NCBI GenBank assembly: GCA_947501555.1
Contig: CANMWG010000004.1
Coordinates: 248,001 to 312,000, forward strand
DNA length: 64,000 nucleotides
Source: an uncultured Paracoccaceae bacterium
GTDB taxonomy: Bacteria; Pseudomonadota; Alphaproteobacteria; Rhodobacterales; Rhodobacteraceae
Direction of reading: 5' to 3'
The notes beneath the pieces were generated by a model. The model worked only from the letters and a program-made list of their open reading frames with translations. It ran no database searches and was not told where the DNA came from. Positions 1 through 9,386 of this stretch are shown in pieces (position 1 is the stretch's first letter; every line of letters starts with the position of its first letter). The position numbers and the translations under genes are program-made.

Positions 1-772
1 CACCAAAGGGCATGTGCATGAAACTTTCAAAGGCGAGCATCCAGACAGAAAGGATGATCGGTGCGGTGAGCAACAGCAGTATAAGTCCACCGGCCGTGAT
101 TGCAGGCGCGCCGACGAATGACACCATCAATTGCGGCATCGCCCGGTTAATGACCCCTAAGACAACATTATAGATCAGTGATGCGATCAAGAACGGGGCG
201 GCCAGAGTGAACCCGAGCCCGAACGCGCGACTGACCTCGGCCACGCCAACACTGCTGACCAAATCTGGTTGCAGTCCTGCACCAAAGGGCACCATCGTGT
301 AGCTATGGATCATATAGGCCGCCGCCTGCACATGCAGGCCAGAAAGGGCGGCCAACGCCGTGCCCGCAACCACCAAAACATGGCCAATGGCGGGTTGCGG
401 ATCGACGCCCGCCGATCCGCCAAAGATTTGCGAAAGTGACGTGGATTGGGCCGCGATCGAGCCCGCGATCTGCAGTGCCAGGATGAAAAACCGTAGGAAT
501 ATTCCAAAGAACAACCCCACGGCGGCCTCAGGTCCGAATACTGCAACACTGCGCAAAACATCGTCAGGCATGGGGCTGATCGTGGATCCAACCGAGGGTG
601 CCACCACCAATGTGAACATGATCGCAAGTACCAAGCGCACTCGCATTGGCACAGGTTGATCGCCGAAGGCAGGCAACACGGCCATTACGCCGCTGATCCG
701 CACGAATACGACAAATCCCGTCCAAAGCGCGGCCTGCGAAACAGGCACCAGCGGCAGCAGCTCTGCGATCAT
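1..772 (-). CDS. fliR: FliR, flagellar export gate protein (partial, runs off the window)
   Basis: FliR is an inner-membrane component of the flagellar type III export gate, working with FliP, FliQ, FlhA and FlhB. The frame starts at ATG 772 and stays open to base 1, giving about 257 codons, close to the family's usual length of roughly 260. The start overlaps the flhA stop as ATGA, which indicates translational coupling. The protein is a chain of hydrophobic segments with typical FliR wording near the N-terminus (RISGVMAVLPAFGDQPVP) and a central RAFGLGFTLAAPFL stretch. No stop codon is seen, so only the last few residues are missing. flhB often follows fliR in this group and may lie just outside the window. 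Identification is from remembered family motifs. Confidence 0.9.
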   Translation of the reverse strand, partial: MIAELLPLVPVSQAALWTGFVVFVRISGVMAVLPAFGDQPVPMRVRLVLAIMFTLVVAPSVGSTISPMPDDVLRSVAVFGPEAAVGLFFGIFLRFFILALQIAGSIAAQSTSLSQIFGGSAGVDPQPAIGHVLVVAGTALAALSGLHVQAAAYMIHSYTMVPFGAGLQPDLVSSVGVAEVSRAFGLGFTLAAPFLIASLIYNVVLGVINRAMPQLMVSFVGAPAITAGGLILLLLTAPIILSVWMLAFESFMHMPFG

Positions 773-2859
773 GTGGGCACCAATCCAACCAAGGCTGGTC
801 GGGCATCGACCCCAATCTCCTCAAAGGATAGAACAGGATTCATGATCCCTTTCGCGGCCATGACGGTGCGCAAGAATCGGCGGCGACGCATTGACGTGAC
901 CACAGCCGCATAGGCCCCGGCATCCGCCGCCTGCGCTAGTTTTTCGGCAATACCATCGGCCAATTGGTTAAAATTCTCTGGCGGCAGGGCAACGTCACCG
1001 TTGCCACGTTCCGTCCTGATCTCATATGTGGCAAATGTATCTTCCCACTCCGGGGCCAGTTGCACCAACGGGATCGTTCCATCCGGCCGGCGCATTTGGG
1101 CAACCAATTGAAATCCAAGCCGCTGCCGGACATGTTCGGTAATCCCGTCAACGGACTGGAACAATTGCCGCCCTTCCGCTGTGGCCTCTAGGATCAACGG
1201 AAGGTTTCGAATCGAAACCCGTTCTTCCAGCAGCAATCGCAAAACTGACAAGAGCACATCAATCGGAACCTTGTCTGGGATTAACTCATCCAGCATTTTT
1301 CGATTTGCTTCCGCTCGCGCAGGATCTGACAAGTTCAGCATTTCGTCTAGCCTGCGGCGCAGCGCTTTGAAGGTCAGAAGCCTTGGGAAATTGCGTTTTA
1401 CGATCTCCAAAAGATGGGTCGCAAGCACTTCAGTCGGCTGCACAGTTGTGAGCCCTGCCAGCGCTGCTGTTTCCTGTTGGCTCGGGTCGATCCACTGGGC
1501 GGGCGCACCATAAACCGGCTCGCTGACTTGTTCACCCGGAAGCTCGGCGGGGGCCGCATCATTGATCAAAGCAAGGATATGATCAGCCTTGAGCGTATCA
1601 CGGACTTGTTCCACCCCTTGAACATGCACAACATAACAACCGGGTGGCAGCGCCGCGTTGTCGGTCAGCCGAATTTCGGGCAGCATTACGCCAAATGACG
1701 TGGCAACATGGTTGCGCATATTGGCAATCCGGGCGTCCAACCCGGTGCCAGGATCCAATACCATTTCCACCAGGTCAGGGGCAAATTCGACGTGGATGTC
1801 GTCGAGGTCCAGCATGTCGCCCATCGATGCCTCGCGTGGTGCTTCCTCGGTTGGAGCGGGCGTTTCATTGGCGTTCTTTGCCGCGCGGTCCGCCGCAGCA
1901 GAGAGACCGAAAGCACATGCCCCCAAGGTCAAGGCGCCCAGCATAAACGGCAAGAACGGTAAACCGGGCACCAGTGCAAAAAGCCCCATGAGAAAAGCGA
2001 CAGTCGCGATCGCTGCGGGGTGGCGGCCCAATTGTGCGACCAAAGCCAAATCCGTAGCTCCGGTGGCCCCACCGCGGGCCAACAGCAAAGCAGATGCTAT
2101 AGAAATCACCACTGCCGGGATTTGGGAGACCAACCCGTCGCCGACAGTTAGTATAGCATAGGTTTCAAATGCCAATCCGATGGGCATGTCATGCATTGTG
2201 ATCCCGATGACCAAGCCCATGACAAGGTTCAGTGCCGTGATCAGCAACCCGGCAATTGCGTCGCCTTTGACAAATTTTGATGCGCCATCAAGCGAGCCAA
2301 AAAACGTCGTCTCGGCCTGCTCACGTTCGCGTCTTTCCTTGGCTTCATTGTGGTCAATCGCCCCGGCCGACATATCACTATCGATCGCCAGTTGTTTACC
2401 TGGCATCGCGTCCAGCGCAAAACGTGCGCCGACCTCGGCCATGCGGGTTGCGCCCTTGTTAATCACGACAAAATTCACGATCAGCAAAACACAAAAGACA
2501 ACAAGCCCAAGCAGGACATTGCCACCCATAACGAACATCGCAAAGCCTTCAATCACGTCGCCTGCCGCGTCGGTACCTGTATGCCCTTCGCCGATGATCA
2601 GCTTTGTCGACGACACATTGAGTGACAATCGCAGCATTAGTGACGCAAGCAATACGGTTGGAAAGGCAGAGAAATCCAGCGGTCGGTCAATGAACAATGT
2701 CACAGTAAACATTAGAATTGCCAAGGCAAACGACGCGGCCAATCCAATGTCCAAAACCCAAGAAGGCATGGGCAAGATCATCATCACAATGACTGCCATC
2801 AACGCCAGGGCCAACAGAATTGTTGGTTGGAACAATTCGCGCAGCGAAAGCCCGGTCAT
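769..2859 (-). CDS. flhA: FlhA, flagellar export gate protein
   Basis: FlhA is the large export-gate subunit of the flagellar type III secretion apparatus. Its membrane part conducts protons and its cytosolic ring docks chaperone-substrate complexes. The 696-residue length is normal. About eight membrane segments occupy residues 15-310. The conserved FHIPEP-family loop (MPGKQLAIDSDMSAGAID, then NEAKERREREQAE) lies near residues 150-185. The cytosolic domain runs from about residue 350 to the end. The stop overlaps the fliR start by four bases (ATGA). A gap of about 210 bp containing a small hairpin separates it from the upstream 748-aa gene, so it may have an additional promoter. Identification is secure. 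Confidence 0.97.
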   Translation of the reverse strand: MTGLSLRELFQPTILLALALMAVIVMMILPMPSWVLDIGLAASFALAILMFTVTLFIDRPLDFSAFPTVLLASLMLRLSLNVSSTKLIIGEGHTGTDAAGDVIEGFAMFVMGGNVLLGLVVFCVLLIVNFVVINKGATRMAEVGARFALDAMPGKQLAIDSDMSAGAIDHNEAKERREREQAETTFFGSLDGASKFVKGDAIAGLLITALNLVMGLVIGITMHDMPIGLAFETYAILTVGDGLVSQIPAVVISIASALLLARGGATGATDLALVAQLGRHPAAIATVAFLMGLFALVPGLPFLPFMLGALTLGACAFGLSAAADRAAKNANETPAPTEEAPREASMGDMLDLDDIHVEFAPDLVEMVLDPGTGLDARIANMRNHVATSFGVMLPEIRLTDNAALPPGCYVVHVQGVEQVRDTLKADHILALINDAAPAELPGEQVSEPVYGAPAQWIDPSQQETAALAGLTTVQPTEVLATHLLEIVKRNFPRLLTFKALRRRLDEMLNLSDPARAEANRKMLDELIPDKVPIDVLLSVLRLLLEERVSIRNLPLILEATAEGRQLFQSVDGITEHVRQRLGFQLVAQMRRPDGTIPLVQLAPEWEDTFATYEIRTERGNGDVALPPENFNQLADGIAEKLAQAADAGAYAAVVTSMRRRRFLRTVMAAKGIMNPVLSFEEIGVDARPALVGLVPT

Positions 2860-2954
2860 TTATCAACGCCTGGCGAAAAAACTACTACATTTGCGTATCC
2901 GAACAGAACAGGCGCCAGCTTGAGCAAGCACTTCTCCCGTATACGGATATTTAG

Positions 2955-2972
2955 GCCCATCGTTAGATGGGC
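2955..2972. other. Small hairpin between the 748-aa gene and flhA
   Basis: A perfect 7-bp inverted repeat (GCCCATC, loop GTTA, GATGGGC) lies in the 214-bp gap upstream of flhA. No clear T-run follows on either strand, so it is not a convincing intrinsic terminator. It may be a processing or attenuation structure, or chance. Confidence 0.35.
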
Positions 2973-3073
2973 GTTCCTTGGCATTCTGCCAGACATTTAA
3001 GCCGAACTTTCTGTTGCTCACTCATGGCAGGTTAGGGGCGAATGATTGACAAATCGTAAGCTGCCCATCGGAC

Positions 3074-5320
3074 CTAAAAGCCAGAGGGCGCAGAAAATCG
3101 ATCCAAAAGATCGCTAACAACTGAACGCGATTGTGCAGATTGCCCTAACAACATGCGACTGCTTTCAAGTGGTGTTTCTGGCGAAAGGGAAGGAACATTC
3201 TCTTCAAGAATCGCAACGGACGCATCCCGTAACAATTGATCTTCACTTGCCGAAAGCCTGTCCCACTCGCCACTTCGCCAGAGTCTTTGCGGACCTGAGG
3301 TGTCACTCTGTAAATTCGGTACGGCTATATTTCCGGACAGCACGTCCAATGCTGCCAGTCGCAGAGCATCTTCAGAACCAACTGCCGCGATATCCATGTA
3401 GGTCAAGGCGGTTTCTGCATCCCCCAGCATGAGAGCAATCTCTGCCCGCAAAGTTGCGCGATCTGCTGACAAGTCGTCTCCGGTTGTGCCTTCAATCAAC
3501 AAGCTGCCCTGCTCTGGGAAGCCAAGATCCAACAGTCTTCGGGCCATTGCATCCTGCGCGCTCTCCGTTGTCGGCCAAACGGTCAAATCGAACGCAACAT
3601 CCAAGAAATCCGCGTCTGACATCCGCTGGGTCGCGGCAGTCGCAAATTCGTTGATCAACCCTGAAATATCCTCATTTTCAATTTCGCTCGACAACTCGTT
3701 CAGTAGAATGCGCGCGGCATCAAATTGGTCTTGCGTGATATATGCGCGGGTTTGAGCTTTGCCCAATTCAATGCTCTCGGGCAACCGGGCATTTTCAAAT
3801 CGCAACACATCGGCCAATGCAAAGTCAGATTCTTGGGCAGAAATGCTGCCGGCTACTACAGCATCGAGAAAGGCTATCATTGTATCAGGCGTTGCACCTT
3901 CATCTGTCCGGGCAAGTTCGGTCAGATTTGCGAGCGCTTCTTCAGTTTCACCCAAATCTTGCATTAGAGCAGTTTCAGCGAGTTGTGCATCGATTGTGGG
4001 CACTGGGGCAGAGGTCGCCGCGGCCAATGCTTGTAAAGCACTGTCTTCATCGCCGATGGCCAAGAAGCGTTCCGATAACTGCGGCCCGAGATGTGATTGA
4101 AGCCCGATTGGAAGTTCCCTAAACGCCCGCAGCACTGCCGCTGGATCAACCTTTCCATCCAGCCCACCCTGTCCATTTGCCAACATCGCCCAGAGCGCCA
4201 CGGGTGACTGGCAACTGACCTGTCCTTCAAACAGTTCAGACTTAACCGGATCACCATCAACGATTTGCGCGATACTGATCAGATATTGCCGTTCCTGCGA
4301 GGAAACACCATCCAATCGGAGCGTTTGAATTGCCTCTCGGCCAAAGCCAAAGAACGCGAACAACCGCGCCTGTGCCATCACCGCCTGTTCGTCCACACGG
4401 TCGAATTCGCCCGTCAGATTGACACGTGCCACGCTCATTTGTTCTGAAAAACTGCCTTCACCGCCCCAACTGCTCACACTGAAATAGTTGTCGGGCAAAC
4501 ACATCCGTCCTTCCTGGTTCACTTCGATGCGAGGATCACGCGGAACGGCTGAGAAATCTATCCCTGTTCGGGTTTGCAAACCGGGTGGTATGGTATCGCC
4601 AAGCCCCATTGGGTCAGCATCGCCATCTTGTAAATCAAGGTCCGCTTCCAAGACGCCCTGCGTCAGACCACGCGAGAGGCTTTCTGTGATTGATTGCTCC
4701 AAAGCAAGAAGGTCATCCGCCCTACCAGTTTGATCAGAGGCTGGTGGTTCTAACTCGTCTGGCACCAGTGTTGTTTCAACGACAACCGTCTTTTGCGATG
4801 ATGCGTTGGCCTCAAGCGGTCCTATTTCCGTCTCGTCTGGAAAGACGAGGGGAAGAAGGCGGTTGACGGGTGGCTCATAAGGTTGCGTTACAATAGGTTG
4901 TGTCGCTTCTGCCAATTCTGGAAGGTCCGGATCTATGCGTGCCTCAAATGCCGCGCTTTGTGGGGCAATACCATCGCGAATGTCGATGACCAGGAAACTG
5001 GCACCTTCAAGAAACGCATCCGCATAACAAGTACAATCGACATCAAGCTGCAATTCACCGACCGAACCCCCTTCAGACGCTTCAAGAATGCGATTGCGCG
5101 GAATCAAGTCGAAGAACCGACGCAGATCATAGCCCTCAATGTCAGTCAATCTTAGCAGATACCCATTATCGTTCCGGCCTAGGCGCCACTGTGCGCCAGA
5201 CGGAATCGTGACAACGACCCGAGTAAACGACGAATGCTCTCCAGTCTGGACGGGCACCTGTTGCGCCGTCGTAACCATCGGAAACAGGACTAATATCCAA
5301 ATGATTACCCAGCGCATCAA
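3074..5320 (-). CDS. Large periplasmic protein of the flagellar motor operon, function unknown
   Basis: The 748-residue protein has a clear signal peptide (MMRWVIIWILVLFPMVTTA, cleavage near residue 20). A first domain (about 20-115) is rich in beta structure, with a Cys pair (DCTCYADAF). An acidic, proline-rich linker covers about 120-270. A Cys-containing segment follows (GRMCLPDNYF, and later GQVSCQSPVALW), and then about 400 mostly helical residues that read like degenerate TPR/helical repeats (many ALA/LAEL pairs). The start codon overlaps the motA stop by four bases, so it is almost certainly co-translated with the stator gene. The context suggests a periplasmic partner of the MotA/MotB stator or motor, similar in position and export to alphaproteobacterial accessory motility proteins such as MotC. 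That is inference; I do not recognise the family with certainty. Confidence 0.8.
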   Translation of the reverse strand: MMRWVIIWILVLFPMVTTAQQVPVQTGEHSSFTRVVVTIPSGAQWRLGRNDNGYLLRLTDIEGYDLRRFFDLIPRNRILEASEGGSVGELQLDVDCTCYADAFLEGASFLVIDIRDGIAPQSAAFEARIDPDLPELAEATQPIVTQPYEPPVNRLLPLVFPDETEIGPLEANASSQKTVVVETTLVPDELEPPASDQTGRADDLLALEQSITESLSRGLTQGVLEADLDLQDGDADPMGLGDTIPPGLQTRTGIDFSAVPRDPRIEVNQEGRMCLPDNYFSVSSWGGEGSFSEQMSVARVNLTGEFDRVDEQAVMAQARLFAFFGFGREAIQTLRLDGVSSQERQYLISIAQIVDGDPVKSELFEGQVSCQSPVALWAMLANGQGGLDGKVDPAAVLRAFRELPIGLQSHLGPQLSERFLAIGDEDSALQALAAATSAPVPTIDAQLAETALMQDLGETEEALANLTELARTDEGATPDTMIAFLDAVVAGSISAQESDFALADVLRFENARLPESIELGKAQTRAYITQDQFDAARILLNELSSEIENEDISGLINEFATAATQRMSDADFLDVAFDLTVWPTTESAQDAMARRLLDLGFPEQGSLLIEGTTGDDLSADRATLRAEIALMLGDAETALTYMDIAAVGSEDALRLAALDVLSGNIAVPNLQSDTSGPQRLWRSGEWDRLSASEDQLLRDASVAILEENVPSLSPETPLESSRMLLGQSAQSRSVVSDLLDRFSAPSGF

Positions 5321-6186
5321 GCTGCTTCCTGCTTGGCATTCTTCAGCGCCTCTTCCATATCGGAAAAGCTGGGCCGGTATTGGCTGGGCATGTTCTGGCG
5401 ACCGACTTCAATACAAATATTTGGCGCGTGGGAATAAAGATTTGCCACCAAGACTTCGCGGATCAGTTGGTGGAAATGCGCGTCTTCTTCCACCACCGCT
5501 TTTACCTTGACTGAAAATGGGCCGACAAAACCATATGCAAGGAAAACACCAAGAAACGTCCCGACCAACGCGCCCCCAATCAGCTTGCCCAAAACTTCGG
5601 GCGGCTGATCAATTGATGCCATAGTCTTAATGACACCCAACACGGCAGCAACAATGCCAAGTGCCGGCAAACCATCAGCGACACTCTGCAAGGCGTGGGT
5701 TGAATGCATGTTGTGATGCAAGGTCGCTTCAATCCGCTTTTCCAAAATCTCTTCGACCTGATGCGGATCATCATAGTTCATTGAGGCAGACCGCAGCGTG
5801 TCGCAAATCAACGCAATCGCCTCTGTGTCGCCTAATATCTTTGGATATTTGCCAAAAATGGTCGATTCTGCAGGCCCCTCAATATGGCCTTCCAAAGCGA
5901 CAGGATTTGATCGGGCAACGCGAATCAACTCAAACAATAGGCAAAGCACATCGCTGTAATCCTGCGCTTTCCACTTTGGACCCTTGAACACCTTACCCAT
6001 GTCCTTGACCGTATGTTTAATTGCTGACCCATCATTGCTGATCGCAAAGGCACCAACGGCAGCGCCGCAGATCATCAGCATCTCAAATGGCAGTGCTTTC
6101 AAGATGATCCCCATCTTGCCGCCAGCAAGCAGGTAGCCGCCAAAGACAGTCACAAAGACGATCACAACACCAATGATGCCTACCAT
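5317..6186 (-). CDS. motA: MotA, flagellar stator subunit
   Basis: MotA forms the proton-conducting stator with MotB and pushes on the rotor through its large cytoplasmic loop. The 289-residue length matches the long, E. coli-like MotA class. Two membrane segments lie at the N-terminus (about 4-55) and two near residues 165-220, with the signature ADGLPALGIVAAVLGVIKTM in the third. The cytoplasmic loop between them carries charged residues typical of rotor contact. The gene overlaps the downstream 748-aa gene by four bases. Its partner motB lies in another operon (16391-17224). The upstream gap of 83 bp to the motE-like gene contains TTAACGATCCAT, which resembles a CtrA half-site. Confidence 0.95.
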   Translation of the reverse strand: MVGIIGVVIVFVTVFGGYLLAGGKMGIILKALPFEMLMICGAAVGAFAISNDGSAIKHTVKDMGKVFKGPKWKAQDYSDVLCLLFELIRVARSNPVALEGHIEGPAESTIFGKYPKILGDTEAIALICDTLRSASMNYDDPHQVEEILEKRIEATLHHNMHSTHALQSVADGLPALGIVAAVLGVIKTMASIDQPPEVLGKLIGGALVGTFLGVFLAYGFVGPFSVKVKAVVEEDAHFHQLIREVLVANLYSHAPNICIEVGRQNMPSQYRPSFSDMEEALKNAKQEAA

Positions 6187-6269
6187 GTAGCTGATTTCCC
6201 TTTATTGCAGGTTCAAAGTCCGAGTGCTTGAGAACTGATAACGCAAAGATGTTAACGATCCATCAGCGA

Positions 6270-6839
6270 CTACTGGGTGGGAACATTTGCATTTCGACCG
6301 GCCAGAACAACACTGAACGAATATGCCGTTTCCGGTTCAAGTTCAGTCATGATTTGGGCAGCGGCGTCTGGCCGCATGAGACCTAGAAAACCCGCCGCGA
6401 ACTGGGGCGTCATTTCCTCAAACAAGGCGGCCGCATCCTTGGCTTTCATATTTTCATACACAGTTGTCAGCTGGGCCAAATCAGTTTCCGAAGCGCTATC
6501 AGCCAAAGCAATCGTGGCGCTCAGCGCCTCCTCCGCCGCGCGGAGGGCTTGCAGCTTTTCTTCAATTTCAACCTCAGCCACGCGCAATGCCTGCAAGCGG
6601 TCGCGCAATTGGGCTTCTTGGGCGACCAAACGCGCTTCTCGCGCTTGAAAGGCTGCCAACAAGGTGTCAGTTTCGACCGCTGGACTATCATCCATTTCGG
6701 CCTCAACAGGAGCATCCGCACCTTCGGCGAGGGCGGGACCTGCCTGTGCACTGATTCTCACGATGGCCGATGCAATCAACAGGCCAGCAATCAGATGCAG
6801 GGTCCCACGACCACGGGTGCGTCTTATTCGGCGTGTCAC
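6270..6839 (-). CDS. motE: MotE-like flagellar protein (MgtE N-domain/coiled-coil type)
   Basis: This 189-residue protein has an N-terminal membrane or signal segment (about 13-33), a long coiled coil (about 55-115, regular LQALR/AEEAL heptads), and a C-terminal domain (about 118-180). The C-terminal domain contains YENMKAKDAAALFEEMTPQ and MRPDAAAQIMTELEP, the pattern of MgtE-N/MotE (COG3334) proteins. MotE in rhizobia is a periplasmic motility protein that acts with MotC. Here it is the second gene after fliL in the operon that ends with motA, the 748-aa protein, flhA and fliR. Its start overlaps the preceding small gene by four bases. The family call is good; the precise role is inferred from position. 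Confidence 0.75.
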   Translation of the reverse strand: MTRRIRRTRGRGTLHLIAGLLIASAIVRISAQAGPALAEGADAPVEAEMDDSPAVETDTLLAAFQAREARLVAQEAQLRDRLQALRVAEVEIEEKLQALRAAEEALSATIALADSASETDLAQLTTVYENMKAKDAAALFEEMTPQFAAGFLGLMRPDAAAQIMTELEPETAYSFSVVLAGRNANVPTQ

Positions 6840-7189
6840 TGATGCGCTCCGTTACCATTGGGACGTCGGACAAAAAACGGGCTTTCCGCAGGTTGGACTG
6901 CAGGTTCTGGCAAGTCGTGCAATGAGGCGACAAGCAGCTCAAGATGACGCGAAGCGGCCTCTGCACGCCCGCTGACATCATCCAATCGATCAACCGAGGA
7001 CTTTGCTGTCGATTGTGCCTTGTTCAACGTCTTGGTCAGATCGTCGACCTGAGCGGACAACACAGCCACTGCGCCACCAACACCTTTTTCGAGATCGGTG
7101 AATCGACGCAAGCGGCGGGATAGGATGTAGCAATAAAATCCTGCGCCCAGCGCCCCGGCAACAAGTAGAATATCTGAAATCAGTAGCAT
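6836..7189 (-). CDS. Small membrane-anchored coiled-coil protein in flagellar operon
   Basis: This 117-residue protein has one N-terminal membrane segment (about 3-22, LLISDILLVAGALGAGFYCY). A basic patch follows (SRRLRRF), then a predicted coiled coil (about 35-92) and a proline-rich tail ending in FFVRRPNGNGAHQ. No enzymatic motif is visible. It sits between fliL (13-bp gap) and the motE-like gene (four-base overlap), so it is made together with motor proteins. A structural or assembly role at the motor is likely, but I do not recognise a named family. Confidence 0.7.
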   Translation of the reverse strand: MLLISDILLVAGALGAGFYCYILSRRLRRFTDLEKGVGGAVAVLSAQVDDLTKTLNKAQSTAKSSVDRLDDVSGRAEAASRHLELLVASLHDLPEPAVQPAESPFFVRRPNGNGAHQ

Positions 7190-7202
7190 TAACGTCGTCC
7201 TC

Positions 7203-7697
7203 TCAGCTTAAGACAAATTCCATGATCAAAAGATCCTTGATCCGACCTTCACCAGCGACGACTTGAACCCTGCGTAGCATCTGGCCGCGCAGACGCATCA
7301 AGGCGGTCGGGTCTTCCAATTCGGCCAATTCAACAGCGCGCAGATATCCATTCAAGACGTCCACAATCCGCGGTTTTATTGCTTCAATTTCAGCGACATG
7401 GTCCGGCGAAACCTCCAGCTGTGCGGCGAAACGCAGATGATCGCGACCACCTGAGGAAGGTAAGGAGATGACCAACGGATCAATCGCCACAAACGAAACG
7501 GCTTCAGTAGATGTTCCGCTCTCGGCGGGCGTTTCCTCAGCCACTTCATCTGCTGTTTCGCCTCCGCCAAGCAGGCCGGATTGCACGGCGAAAAAGCCAC
7601 CACCTCCGCCTACCAAGGCGAGGACAAGCCCAATGATCAAGGGCATTTTTGACCCTTTCTTGGGGGTCGGCTCGGGTGCGTCAGCTGGTGTCGACAT
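7203..7697 (-). CDS. fliL: FliL, flagellar basal-body/stator-associated protein
   Basis: FliL is a single-span inner-membrane protein that surrounds or supports stator units. The 164-residue protein has a short cytoplasmic N-terminus with PTPKKGSK, one membrane helix (about 19-42, PLIIGLVLALVGGGGGFFAV), an acidic linker, and a stomatin-like periplasmic domain (about 65-164). That domain includes FVAIDPLVISLP and RIKDLLIMEFVLS, both typical of FliL. It is the first gene of the leftward operon and lies divergent to fliF across a 120-bp region containing a CtrA-like site. Confidence 0.93.
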   Translation of the reverse strand: MSTPADAPEPTPKKGSKMPLIIGLVLALVGGGGGFFAVQSGLLGGGETADEVAEETPAESGTSTEAVSFVAIDPLVISLPSSGGRDHLRFAAQLEVSPDHVAEIEAIKPRIVDVLNGYLRAVELAELEDPTALMRLRGQMLRRVQVVAGEGRIKDLLIMEFVLS

Positions 7698-7745
7698 TGT
7701 GCCGCCTCTTAGAATTTCGATGTGACAGTCATAAACTGATAAGCC

Positions 7746-7760
7746 CTAACCGATTGTTAA
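7746..7760. promoter_or_regulatory. Candidate CtrA-binding site between fliL and fliF
   Basis: The sequence CTAA-N7-TTAA lies in the 120-bp divergent region (on the minus strand TTAACAATCGGTTAG). It matches the CtrA consensus TTAA-N7-TTAA at seven of eight positions. CtrA controls flagellar genes in roseobacters, and the site could serve both operons. The match is by eye; no binding data exist here. Confidence 0.55.
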
Positions 7761-7817
7761 GGCTGATGGGCCAAACAGAGAACATTCGGCAGAACGCCAA
7801 TGTGATGGAGAACCAGT

Positions 7818-9386
7818 TTGCAAAGCCTTAGCACCGTATGGACCGCGCTTGATGCACGGCGTCGTGTCTTTGTTATTCTTGCAACAATTGCGGTCTTTGC
7901 GGCCGTTTTGACGTTGGCGCGCGGGGCAGGGACCAAGGACATGTCGCTGTTATTCGGCGGGCTCGAATCACGGGCGGCCGGTGACGTAATAGGGGCGTTG
8001 GATCAACGTGGTGTCTTGTACGAGGTGCGTGGTGGAGCGATCTACGTACCCACCGGCGAGCGGGATAACCTGAGGATGAGCTTGGCTGGCGAAGGGCTGC
8101 CTGCGACAGGCAGTCAAGGATATGAACTGCTTGATGGGCTTTCCGGCTTCAGCACAACGTCGCAGATGTTCGATGCGGCCTATTGGCGGGCCAAAGAAGG
8201 GGAGTTGGCACGTACGATCCTGGCCAGCCCACACATTCGGGCGGCGCGGGTGCATATCTCAACGCCAGCCTCGCGCCCATTTCAGCGCGATCAAGCACCC
8301 ACGGCGGCGGTGACCGTCACCACAGCAGGCGGCACCTTGTCGGGACCGCACGTCAAAGCGTTGCAATATCTGGTTGGGGCCGCCGTTCCGGGGCTATCTC
8401 CTGAAGCGGTTGCAATCATTGATGATGACGGCGGGCTGATGTCCGACGCGGATGGCAACATCCTGAGCCCCAATGGGGATGACCGAGGAGAGGCATTGCG
8501 GCAAAGGGCCGAACGGTTGCTGGCCGCACGAGTGGGTGTAGGCAACGCCGTTGTCGAACTGTCGCTAGAAACCGTAATGGAAACCGAATCCATTACTGAA
8601 CGTGTCGTCGACCCCGACAGCCGGATCGCCATCAGCACAGATGTGACGGAAAGCGCAGGCACGTCGACAGACAGCCGCGGCGGCGATGTCACTGTCGCGT
8701 CAAACCTACCTGACGGAGACGCCGGCGGAAACACGGGCGCGTCGGCAAATGAATCAAGCGAAAGCAGGACTCTGACAAATTACGAAATTTCCGAAACAGA
8801 GCGGCAATTGCTACGTGCCCCGGGGGCGGTCAAACGCATGACTGTGGCGGTACTGGTTAATGACGTGACGACAATAGGCGCCGATGGAAACACAGCGACG
8901 ACACCTCGATCCGACGAAGAATTAGCATCATTGCAAGAGTTGGTGTCGGCCGCCGTAGGGTTCAACGCAGAGCGGGGTGACGTGATTACGTTGCGATCCA
9001 TGTCTTTTGAGCCGCTGACACCGCTGGGCACAGAGGTCACCGACGAGGTGGCCGGTTTGCCGCTTGATACGATGCAACTTATCCAAATCGGGGTTTTGGC
9101 AGTGGTTGCGTTAATCTTGGGGCTGTTTGTTGTCCGGCCAATCCTTGCGCCTTCGGGCCTTTTGCCGGCGCCCGGGGACCTTCCTGCGCTCACGGATGAA
9201 ACAGAACCGGTAGCGTTTGAGATGAATACGGCCCCATTTGACGCCATGGGCGACATGGGTGTGGTCGAGGATTTTGATGATGATCCTGTGGCACGGCTGC
9301 GCCAGGTCATCTCAGAACGCGAAACAGAGACCATTCAGATCCTGCAGGATTGGATCGAAGACCCAGCACCACAGGAAAAAGCATAA
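7818..9386 (+). CDS. fliF: FliF, flagellar MS-ring protein
   Basis: FliF builds the MS ring in the inner membrane and houses the export gate. The 522-residue protein has an N-terminal membrane helix (about 17-35), the ring-building/YscJ-like domain (LFGGLESRAAGDVIGALDQRG near residue 37; GLSGFSTTSQMFDAAYWRAKEGELARTI in two parts near 100-135), a long periplasmic region, a second membrane helix (about 415-440, IQIGVLAVVALILGLFVVRP), and an acidic cytoplasmic tail that should bind FliG. The start is TTG at 7818, chosen because GGAG at 7807-7810 sits seven bases upstream. The stop overlaps the next start by one base (TAATG). Identification is secure. Confidence 0.95.
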   Translation: MQSLSTVWTALDARRRVFVILATIAVFAAVLTLARGAGTKDMSLLFGGLESRAAGDVIGALDQRGVLYEVRGGAIYVPTGERDNLRMSLAGEGLPATGSQGYELLDGLSGFSTTSQMFDAAYWRAKEGELARTILASPHIRAARVHISTPASRPFQRDQAPTAAVTVTTAGGTLSGPHVKALQYLVGAAVPGLSPEAVAIIDDDGGLMSDADGNILSPNGDDRGEALRQRAERLLAARVGVGNAVVELSLETVMETESITERVVDPDSRIAISTDVTESAGTSTDSRGGDVTVASNLPDGDAGGNTGASANESSESRTLTNYEISETERQLLRAPGAVKRMTVAVLVNDVTTIGADGNTATTPRSDEELASLQELVSAAVGFNAERGDVITLRSMSFEPLTPLGTEVTDEVAGLPLDTMQLIQIGVLAVVALILGLFVVRPILAPSGLLPAPGDLPALTDETEPVAFEMNTAPFDAMGDMGVVEDFDDDPVARLRQVISERETETIQILQDWIEDPAPQEKA

